From Cornus controversa (taxonomy: Eukaryota; Streptophyta; Magnoliopsida; Cornales; Cornaceae), in the NCBI GenBank assembly GCA_026545225.1, contig CM048849.1:49588336-49652335 (forward strand): DNA of 64,000 nucleotides. The letters are read 5' to 3'. The notes beneath the pieces were generated by a model. That model was not told the origin of the DNA. It was given only the letters and a program-made list of their open reading frames with translations, and did no database searches. Both the position numbers and the translations under genes were made by a program. Of this stretch, positions 12,701-24,700 are shown piece after piece (the stretch's first letter is position 1; each line of letters begins with the position of its first letter).

Positions 12701-15700
12701 TTGTGGATTTTTTCTTTGTTAGGTTGATGAAAAATAATATTACTCTTAATTTTTTAAAATACAACATCATATATTATATAAAAATATATATTTATTAGTT
12801 ACCGTGTCCCGGCCAGGTCTGTGTCCTAATTTTTTAGGATTTTCCGTGTCGCTATCTCCATGTCGTGTCGTATCCGTGCTTCTTAGATATTATAAAACCT
12901 TAAATGAGAAAAAAAAAATCATCGGAGTTCCTCCAAATCCATCTAAGAATTCTAGATATGATTACAGATTTAAAAAGAGATAACATGTACAGACCCAAGG
13001 TATGCATTTTACAAGAATATCAACTGACTGATTGAAAAATACCTAAAGCAGTGGTTATTGGCTTACCATTTTCAATTTATGAACACAAGTCTTTGTGTGG
13101 TCTGATAATATAGCAAGCATATTTAAAAAGAAGAAACTGAAATTGTAGTATAACGCTCCCAGTAAGAGTGGTCCACCACAAAGTTCATTGCTGATACCAG
13201 ATAGTAATTACCTGCATATGTGGGCCAAGTGATGCTTCGACAACCTCTGGTAAGACAGTATAGTTCCCATCAATGTAATGCAGGCGAACCTGGATGTTGC
13301 CACTCCCCACCTGAGAAGCTGGCAATGGATGCGCTAAACCTGCAGTTCGCCGACAGAGATCCATAAGTATGAGGAAAAGGACCTTCACCTGCATACCAGT
13401 AACACCAATTGTATTAGAACCCCCAATGCAAAACTAGGCTGTCCTCACTAATTCTTTAAATGATAATATCACCAAAACTGCCTAGGATGCCCCCCCACAC
13501 CCTCTCCTCCCTCTTCTGCTTTTTTTTTCCCTTTTGCAGGTGTATCATCATCTCATAGCAAGTTTTATGAACTGAACAAAAGCTTTTAGCCACATAATAA
13601 AACAAAAATGTTAATGCAGGTACATATATTAATGCAAAGTCTGAAGTTCAATCATAATTGGAACACGGTTTACCTCCTCGAATGTGTAACCTTGACCAGC
13701 ATTGCCAGAACCTAATCTTGACCGGTTAACATGACCTTCTTCGGGACCTTTAGTTCCAGAGATTACTTGACCAGCTCGAGCTGCCTGGACTTCCTCTGAC
13801 CTAACCATAGTTGATGTTGGTTTTGTAGGGATAGGATTGATCTCTTCTACCTTTCCTGGAACACTAGACTGATGTTTCTGCATAGTTGTATCAGCGTTCC
13901 TCTGAGAACCTCCACTAAAGCGAGGCAATTGTGTTCTACGGAAGAAAAAACAGAAAAGCAAAAGTTGGCACAATCTATGTAGGAAATGGCAGTCCCCAAT
14001 AAGCCTAACAGCTGGCGTTCCTGGAAATGTTCCTGTATTAATGCTTATTGGCATAAAGGATGGAGGACCACTAATAGGGTTTGGGGTGGAATTGGAAACA
14101 CCATCAGCAGTGCTACTAATTTTTGCAATAGCTCCTTGTACCCAAGCTTGCATCTGAGTGCTTCCAGTGGAACTAGTTGTACCACCTTGACCTCCTGGGG
14201 AATCACAGTAGTCATTGTTTTAAAAAATGAGTCAAATGACACATTCATGACAAGAAAAAGGGGAAAAAGGGTAAAGAATAGTTCAATATTCGACCAGTTC
14301 AATGGAAGTTGTCTTGATGTCAACTATGGAAATCAAACCAGCACTGTAAAAAAAAACCCTTTAACATTATAAAATCAGAAGATGTGAAGCACAGACCCTG
14401 ACTTGTTGCAGTAGATCCAGAATTTTGGGTAGGACTAGCCACCATACTCCGGTTGCCACCTGTGCCTGCAGTAACAGCATGACTTGCCAAAGTACGGCAG
14501 AAACTTGCATAACGTCGCAAACGTGTGATGAAATGTGATGCTAGATCAAGGACCGCATCAACATAAGCCTGCACTAAATTGTTTTAAAAATTAAAGAACA
14601 ACACAAGACATCATATATTCTGAATTTTATGTCAAAAGAAAGGAAAGAATAGTACAGGGGGGACCAATAAGTAAAACACAAAATGAAATATGAGCCAAAA
14701 GAAAACCTGGATGTTTAAAACTAGTGCTGGTTCAACAGCCATCGATTCAGCATCAATGTTAGATAAGGTCTCACCAGATGCTTGCCATGGCTCAGCTACC
14801 AAAGCTGAAGGATTTATCAGAGCTGATTCAATTCCTTTTCCCAGCATATCCAGCAACAACCTTGCTTGCATATCTAGGACCATTGCCCTAACCTCTTGGG
14901 CATTTGTACCTTCCAACAGCCTGCATTTTATCCGGTCTAGACTCTGAGATGAACAAAATCAAGTTTAGTAGAGCAGAAACAGACCTGCAAGACAGTACTT
15001 TCATTAACAAGCATTTAAGTGAGAGTGTGCGAGTGGTGTTGCAGCCTTGTAAAGTTGGAGGGAAACTATATGAATGGGAAAAGACGACCAAGATTGATCA
15101 TTAACAAAAGTTAGGCGCAAAAGATGAGTTGGGCAACATAAAGCATCCAACACAACCACCCACCCCACTGGGGTAAGGCTCTGCCCACAGAAAATATGAA
15201 TAATTAAGAAGACAATAGGCAGCATCTGGGCATCAGATAGCAGGCCAGCCCGGTCCACCCTCCTGCAGCTATTTTAGAGGCTCCAGGGACCAGCAAGGGA
15301 AGAAAATTTACAGGATCAAGTGAACTTTCTTGATAATATTTCACCCAGGTATTTGGCCCCTGTTAGGATTAGAACTTAGTGTTGGAAAATTCCATAACAA
15401 AAGCCGGAGTCTGTAACTTATGTTTTATTTTCAAAAGTTAGTTTAGTTAGTTAGTTAGTGGTGGTACTTATGTCCAAGTGTAGAATCAGAATTTCAAGAT
15501 ACATCAAAGGAGAAAAAAGGTAAAATTACCTCTTGAATAACTCACTCACCAAGTAGGGTTCATAATCATGCATTCTTATCATGACTCATTTTAGGGCACA
15601 AAGCATACATGTTTTGATTCATGAAAAGTATATTATGAATGTATGAAGTTGTCTTTGGAATAAATATATTTAAAGAAATTTCTTACAAAAACAATAAGCA

Positions 15701-18700
15701 TCGATCGACAATTTCAACATAAGTTTTATCTAAGTCCAAAATAGATCGATTAGTCAAACTCTGGACAATAGTTGTCCATCGATAGCTCGATTGATCGACC
15801 TGTGCACGAACAGTTTTTGAAAACTTCTCTAAATCAGTTTAGGTTTCTTTTTCTGATTATAACTAATATATTCTAATTCCTTTGGACTCAAGCACTGTAT
15901 AAACACCCTCTAGGCTTTTATACACATACACATGCATAGAAAGAGAGATCTATACACATTATTAAGAGATCATAAACTTTTAGAGAGCATATTTTTATTT
16001 TCGTTATGTAGCATCTTTTTTTATTAGATGGTGAGTTATTATTCATAGTGTTGACTATCATAACCCTTTCGCTGCATGGAGATTCAACACCAAAGCGTGC
16101 CTACACAACAAACACAAAACCTGGATGACTAGCTTAAGAGATCAAAGTGCTTATGGAGAAGCTGATTGCGTGAGGAGCGGATCTGTTGACGGAGGAGGCT
16201 GTGTGCCTGGAAACTTGTGTGTGAGTTATGTCGACCGGTCTATATTAAGAGGTATCTAGGGGGTTCTAGGATTTGGGAATTTTTAACTTAGTTGTAAGTT
16301 GTAACTTCTTTCCCCTATAGTGGCTTTGATTTTTGTGGATTAGGTCCAGGTCTCGTGGTTTTTCTCCATTGGAATTTTTCACGTAAAAATCGTGTGTTCA
16401 TGTGTGATCGCTTGATTACTTTACTCTCTATATTTCAATAACTGATATTGTTGTGTGACTAAATATATTTGTGATAATTTAAAAATCAGTTATTGTTAAT
16501 TTAAGGGTTAAATTCACTGACCTCCCCCGAGGTTTGGTCAAATTACACCCAGATGGACCGTTTTGCTTTTATTTCTTTCACCTCTCCTGAGTTTTGGGAT
16601 ATGTGATCAAGGACACCCCTCGTTTTTCTTTTCCGACAGAAAAGTTGAACAAATGACCATTTTACCCTCCTTTGTGTGAAAAGACAATTACAACCTTATG
16701 TATTAAATGATATTACAGAATAAACTAAAAATCATAAGGACCAAAATGCCCTCAACATAATTGACAATTACAACAACTGGGTTTTCACTTTCGGCTTCAA
16801 TGGTGGGTCTTCCGGCCTAGTGCTCCAGTGATGATCAGAATGGACTTCCAGCGGTGACAGTGCTGGTATGGAGGTTGATTTGATGGAACTGTGAATGGTT
16901 GGTCTTCAATGGAGAAATGGGTCTCTTCGAGTCTTCCCGACGGTGAATGAAAAAGAAGTTGGTGGAGCTCTATTTTATGGTGATTGGCGGTGGCTCTCGA
17001 TTGCGATGACAGTGATGCCTTCGGGTGGAGTTGATGGTGATCGGTGGTGGCCATCTCAGTCACCTTTCTCTACGCGCTGCCAGTGCGTGTGGAATTGCGC
17101 ATGACTTGTCACCTTCTTCCTCCTCTAGTTACATGCGCAGAGAACCTCTTTCAAGTACTGTTCACCGCCGGCCAGCCCTGTTCTATGCAACCCATATCTG
17201 ACCTCCATTCATTCCAAATTGCATACCAATCAACTCTCCATTTCCCAATCTACACCTTGAAATTAAAATCTCTTTCAACCATAGTCTAGATCAAAAGTTC
17301 CCAAATTATAAATTTTTAGGTTTTGATTCTTCAATCCAAAACTCCTTCAATCTGCCACCCAGCACATCAAATTAACACAATAATAATGTTTAATAAGCAA
17401 CATAACACTAAAACCATCAATTGGAACAATGGTAATCACCCTTTTCATCCTCCAATTTCGGTTCATTCAATTCATGCATGTGGGTGTGTGAACAGTGGGT
17501 CCACCAGAACCACCATCTTCTCCGTGAAGCAACCATCGTGGCATCACCATGCAAGTCAGGTCTCCACTGCCATCTTCGCCAAGCCTCGCCGCCGTCCTCC
17601 GTTGAGCATCACGGTCCTGTGGCTTCACCACCAATTGATTCATCCAAGAACTATTCGTTCCCAGAAGCTTCATTTCCCGATTCCCCACCGATGAACACAG
17701 AAAGGGCTTTGACATCCTCATCCGCGTCACCCACCAAGCTCTCACGCGATCCACCACCATCCAAATCTGTGTTAATTTGCTGATAGAGAACATAGGCTTT
17801 CTGTGTTGATTTGCAGATAGAGAACATAGGCTTTCTGTGTTGATTTGCAGATAGAGGACATAGGCTTTGCAAAAACGGAGAGAGAATGTGAAAGCAAAAT
17901 TGAAAGTAATAATTAGGGGTATTAAGGACTTTTCAATTTAAGAGATATTTGAAATATAATCTGATATTATAATGTAATGGGCAAAATTGTCTTTTTAGAT
18001 TTAAAATTTACTCCAGTCACCTGAAAATTGAATTTAGGGGAGGTGAAAGAAATAAAGGCAAAACGGTCCATCTGAGTGTAATTTGACCAAACCCCAGGGG
18101 AGGTCACTGAATTTAACCCTTAATTTAAATTGGACAAAATTTATTCACCCCCCTCTAGGTCTATAACGACATTGCGCTTAGTCTCCATTAGTGCCTAGGG
18201 TTTCGGTCCTCAACCCATCAGCCCTTAAACAGGAGAAAACATCATACATGCTAAGGTTTAAACAAATCTTCCAACCAAAAGATTTCAAACTTCTAAGTTT
18301 TTCTATGTCATGTGCTTTAGCCAGCTCTAGTCACACCTAAGGTTTGGAGAACTCTATCAGATAAGGTGTTGGTGTCACATAGAACAAATCAAATCATGGT
18401 AAGCAATTTAACTCAAATTTTGCATTTGAAAGGTGGGGAGAGTTGCAATGTTGAATAGTCCGCATGACTTGGAATTCATGGGTACTTTCAACAATTAGAT
18501 AGCATTAGGCTGGCCAAACAGTGATGATATTCATGGTGCTGTGAGGTCATTCAGCTGTGAGAAAAAGTTGGACTATGATGGAACCATAATTTCCACAATG
18601 ACAATATCATAAATTTGACATAAGATGACACTTTAGCATGACGTAATATGAAAGCATATAAAATTATACTTAGCGTGAAGAAATATAGAAATATATAACG

Positions 18701-21700
18701 CTTTTATATTTTATGCTCCAATAGGGGGAAGCATAGAACACCTTAACTACAGAATAAGCAACAATTTTTGGAAGGATCAGAATCTAGTTATCTAATCCAG
18801 CCTACAGATTAGCAGATTGGGAAAGAAATCCCAACGGATCCACAATCTTACTATTCAAACTCACAGGCTTGATGGAAGATTGGAGCGATTTCATGCTATT
18901 TTGGTCAACTTTCATCATCATAATCCTTGCCTTTATCCTATATGAATGGAATCGGCCACATGAATTCTCTTTTTCCATTATTTCCTATTATACACTATGT
19001 CTTCTCGTAGATTAATTTTTGAAATTCGTTTTTAATTACTTCATCCCACATAAGTTTTGGTCAGCCTCTTTGTCGTTTGCCTTCTAGGTAAACAACTCTT
19101 CCTCTTTTAACTGGTGCATCATCGGATCTACGTTGAATATGGGCCATACCAATATTCCCCTCACCCGTTCATTATTTATTTTATCTCTTCTATTTATTCC
19201 TGTCATCCAACGTAGCATCCTCATTTCCGCTAGATGAATGCGTTGTATTGATGTCTTTTTCAAAGCCCAACACTCTGCTCCATACAACATTACTAGCCTA
19301 ATAACCGTTTTATAGAATTTTTCTTTTAATTTATTTAGTATTCATTTGTCACAAAGGATACCACTAACTTGACTCCATTTTGTCCACCCTGCGGCAATCC
19401 TACTAACTACACCATCTATCTCCCCATCCTTTGTAATATTGATCCTAGGAATCAAAAATAATAATTTTGAGCAACTATTTGATCTTGAATTGTAATATTT
19501 ATATTATTATCATTTGTTACTTTATCAAATTTACATTCCATATATTCTGTTTTAGATGTACTAATTTTTAATCCTCTTGAATCTAATACCTTTGTCAATG
19601 CTTCTAATTTTGTTGCTAAGGCTTCCTTAGAAGTATCTACTAATACTATGTCATCCGCCAATAACATACACCATGGAACATCAGAAACTATGGGCCTGTT
19701 TAGCATGCGTTTGCGTTTTTGTTTTTACCTAAAACAAAACAACTGTTTTTGTCATGAATGTTTTGAATAGTAATCGAAAACACGTTTGGCAATGAAAATG
19801 TGTTTCACGTTGTTTTTTTTTTATTTTGTCGGCTACAGTAGCCAAAACACAATAAAAACACCAAAATGGTGTTTCCAATTTCCGCCCAAAATTTTGAAAC
19901 ATTTTAACACTATTCAAAACACAACGGGCGGTAACAAACATGCTTTGTTTTAGTTATTTGCTACAGTGCCGAAACAAAAACAGGAAAAACAAAAACAAAA
20001 TGCATGCCAAACAGGCCCTATGTGTATACACACACTGTTAAGAAAAAAATTTATTAAATCAAGAGATGTGAGAAAAGAAAACTATATGTTTACACACTAT
20101 AATCTGTCAATGGACAGCTTTGCTATCCATAAATTAATCTTCTTTCCTTTTATTCTTCTTTCCTTATTTCACATTTACTTAATTTACGTAGGCTTGTACA
20201 GTTAGCATATTGCCAAAATATATTGTTTCCATATAAAGCTAGACTGCTAGAATCACTCGGCAATTAGTTTCTTTCCATGTATAGCTCTCTTGTAAAGGTC
20301 CTATATAATAAAGAGGTCACTCAAAGGCTAATTGATTCGGCCATTCAAACAGATTCTGACTTATTTTTGACATGGTATCAGAGCCAAGTTGAATTTTTTT
20401 TTCCTCTCGGTTTGGTTGTCTCCCACGTGATTTTTTTTTCTCCTCTCGGTGTTCTTGTGTTGGCGTCTTCTGGATTATTCCTGGTTTGAGTTTTTTTTTC
20501 ACAACCTTTGTTCAGGTCTCGGCCGGAGTTCTTTTCTGGTGAGCCTCTCGACGCGTCTGTTTCTGGTCTCCATAGTTTCTCGGCAGTTTCTGTTTTCATC
20601 TCGGCAGTCGCATCCTTCTGGTGAATTAGTTTCTTTGTGATGGACTCTGCACCTGTGTGTGTCAAGTTTACGGGTACAAATTACTCTACTTGGGCTTTTC
20701 AGTTTGAACTTTTCCTTAAAGGAAAAGATCTTTGGGGTCATATTGATGGCAAGGATGTCGCTCCACAATCCGCTACTGACAAATCCAAAGATCTCGGAGC
20801 TTCTCCCTCATGGGTTGTCCTTGATGCTCGGATTATGTCTTGGCTTCTTGGTTCAATGGAGCCACATATTGTTACCAACTTACGGCCTCATCGTTCCGCT
20901 CAATCCATGTGGAATTACTTGAAGCAGGTTTATCATCAAGCTAATGATGCTCGTCGCTTTCAGTTGGAACATGCAATTGCCATGTTTCAACATGGTAGTC
21001 TTTCCATCCAAGACTACTACTCGGCCTTTCTGACTCTTTGGCACGAATATACTAATTTGGTTACAGCAAATGTTCCTGCTGGTGCTCTTTCGACTATCCA
21101 GACTCTTCATGAGACTAGCCGGCGTGATCAATTTCTTATGAAATTACGTCCGGAATATGAATCTGTTCGCTCCTCTCTACTGAACCGATCTCCTGTTCTT
21201 CCTCTTGATATTTGTTTTGGTGAGTTACTTCGCGAAGAACGTCTTAGTACTCAAGCTATTCTGGAGCAATCTTATGGCAGTTTGGGCCCGACACCTGTGG
21301 CTTATGTTGCCCAAGGCCGAGGATCACCTATGCCTTCTAAACATTTGCAGTGTTTCTGTTGCAAGGAATATGGGCATATTGCTGCTAATTGTCCTAAGAA
21401 ATATTGTTCTTATTGCAAGAAGAAGGGTCACATTATCAAAGAATGTCGTCTCCGTCCCCAGAATCGTCAGGCCCAAGCATTTCAGACTTCTGTTATTGTT
21501 CCTCCCGCAGCAACTTCTGTCGCACATGGCTTTTCCTCAGGTGCTTCCTCTTCCTCTGATCTTGCACCTCCTGCACCAAATTACTGCACACCAGAAATGG
21601 TGCAACAAATGCTAATTTCGGCATTATCTGCAATGGGGTTTCAAGGTAATTATTCTACTAAACTTTGGTACGTAGACTCGGGAGCTTCTAATCACATGAC

Positions 21701-24700
21701 GAATACTCCCACCGCTCTGTGTCATGTTCGGCCCTATACTGGTCAATCTGCCATTCAGACTGCCAATAGCAGTTCCTTGCCCATAGCTGCTGTAGGAGAT
21801 GCCTCTTCTAAATTTACTGATGTGTTTCTTGCTCCTCAGCTTTCCACAAGTCTTATCTCTGTTGGTCAATTAGTTGATAACAATTGTACTGTTAATTTTT
21901 CTGGTGATGGTTGTGTTGTGCAGGACCAGGTAACGGGGGAGCCGATCGCAAAGGGACCTAAAGTGGGGCGCTTGTTTCCACTATTTTTACCTGCTCCAAC
22001 ACTTTCTCCAGTTTCTTCTATTCAGTCTTTTGCTTGTAATAATGTTTCTGATCTGAGTATGGTGTGGCATCATCGTTTAGGCCATCCCAATACTCAGATC
22101 TTATCTCATGTATTGCACTTTAGTTTTCTTGGTAATAAAGAACGTTCTTCTTTATCTCTTGAGTGTGATTCTTGTAAACTTGGTAAAAGCAAAATTCTTC
22201 CCTTTCCTTTGCATGCTAGTAGAGCTTCTCACTGTTTTGATCTTATCCATAGTGATGTTTGGGGACCTTCCCCGGTTAGTTCACATGAAAAATTTAGATA
22301 CTTTGTGACTTTCATTGATGATCATAGCAGATTCACTTGGGTTTATTTTCTTCGTTCTAAATCTGAGGTTTTTCGTACTTTCACTGAGTTTTTAGCGTAT
22401 GTTGAGAATCAATTTTCTGCGACTATTAAGACATTACGTACAGATTCTGGTGGTGAATATTTGTCTACTGAGTTTCAGGCATTCTTGGCTTCTAAAGGTA
22501 TTATTCATCAAAGTTCATGTACTGCTACTCCCCAACAGAATGGAGTAGCTAAACGTAAAAATCGACATTTTGATGTGGTACGTACTCTCTTGTTAGAATC
22601 CTCTGTTCCATCCATGTTCTGGGTCGAGGCTTTAAAAACTGCTACTCACTTGATTAATCGTTTACCTTCCCAAGTCTTACACATGGAGTCTCCTTATTTC
22701 CGCTTGTTTGCTAAACAACCTAGTTATGATAATCTCCGTATCTTTGGTTGTGTATGTTTTGTCCATTTACCTCCTCATGAGCGACATAAATTATCTGCTC
22801 AATCTGTTAAATGTGCATTCTTAGGATATAATGTGTGTCAAAAGGGATTTGTTTGCTATGATCCTACTTTACATCGTACACGCATTTCTAGGAATGTTAT
22901 TTTCTTTGAAAATCAACATTTCTTTCCTGTGTCTTCTGTGCCCTCTTCTTCTACTGTGGTCCTCCCCTCCTTTGAACAGCAGTTCTCAGATCTTCATCAA
23001 GTCAGCTCTCGGTTTAAACCAGGTATTGTGTATACGAGACGTTCCCGCCCACAATCTCTTCCGGTGGCTCCACCGATATCCGATCCTACCATGCTCCAGA
23101 ACCAGTCAATTGCAGCACCTCCAGAGTCCTTGGTACGTCGCTCTTCTCGAGTGTTTGTACCTCCGGATCGGTATGGTTTTTCTTCTGGCCACACTATTTC
23201 CTATCTTACTGCTACATTGTCCAATTTTGATATTCCCACATGCTACTCACATGCTGTCAAGCATGATTGTTGTCGACAAGCTATGCAGGAAGAAATTGCT
23301 GCTCTAGAGGCCAATCACACCTGGGACATTGCACCTTGTCCTTCCACCATAGTTCCCCTAGGTTGCAAATGGGTTTACTCCATCAAGGTTCGATCTGATG
23401 GAAGTTTGGATCGTTATAAAGCTCGGCTTGTTGCACTTGGAAATAATCAGGAATATGGTGTCAATTATGAAGCGACATTTGCTCCTGTGGCTAAAATGAC
23501 CATTGTTCGTACGATTCTAGCTCTTGCTGCTTCCAATGATTGGCCACTACATCAGATGGATGTCAAGAATGCTTTTCTTCATGGGGATCTTAAAGAGTGT
23601 ATTTATATGAAGCCACCCCCGGGATTGTTTCCCTCTCCGACCTCACATGTGTGTAAGCTTCGTCGTTCCCTTTATGGTCTCAAACAAGCTCCGAGGGCCT
23701 GGTTTGATAAATTTCGAACTACTTTATTACACTTCTCATTCAAGCAGAGCAAGTATGACACTTCCTTGTTTCTTCGAAAATCGGACATGGGTATTGTTGT
23801 TCTTTTGGTTTATGTTGATGATATTGTGATTACTGGTTCCGATTCTATTTTACTTGGTCAGCTCAAGACTCATCTATCTGAGTCCTTTCACATGAAAGAT
23901 CTTGGATCTCTCACATATTTTCTCGGTCTTGAGGTGCATCGTAGTCCATCTGGTATTTCCCTCAATCAACATAAGTATGCTAGTGACCTGGTGGCTACAG
24001 CTAGCCTAGAGGAGGCTACATCTGTTGATACTCCCATGGAATTGAATGTCAAGCTTCGCAAAGAGGAGGGTGATTTACTTGCTGATCCCAGTTTATACCG
24101 GAAGTTGGTGGGTAGTCTTGTCTACCTCACCATTACTAGACCAGACATTTCTTTTGCAGTTCAGCAAGTCAGCCAGTTTCTTCAGACCCCTCGTCATCTT
24201 CATTTGGCTGCTGTCCGTAGGATCATCCGCTATGTTCAGGGCACTTTTGCCCGTGGCTTATTCTTTCCTGCAGGCAATTCTCCTCGACTTACTGCTTATA
24301 GCGATGCTGATTGGACCGGTTGTGTTGATACACGTCGCTCCATCACTGGTTGGTGTGTGTTCTTAGGTGATGCATTAATCTCCTGGAAGAGTAAGAAGCA
24401 AGACAGAGTCTCTAAGTCATCTACAGAATCTGAGTACCGGGCGATGTCTCTTGCTTGTTCTGAAATTATTTGGCTTCGAGGTTTGCTTGCTGAGTTAGAT
24501 TTTTCTGAGACTGATCCTACACCTCTCCATGCTGATAATACGAGTATTATTCAGATCACGGCTAATCCTGTCTATCATGAGCGCACAAAGCATATTGAAG
24601 TCGACTGTCACTCTATTCGTGAAGCATTTGAAGCTCGTGTTATCACTCTTCCACATGTTTCCACTGAACTACAAATTGCTGATATCTTCACCAAAGCTCT

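Noticed and set aside
17323-17793. Overlapping open frames of 100-120 codons on both strands as host genes
   Set aside because: They lie inside the Mutator-like element, show no recognised domain and no intron structure, so they were left as possible captured or random sequence.
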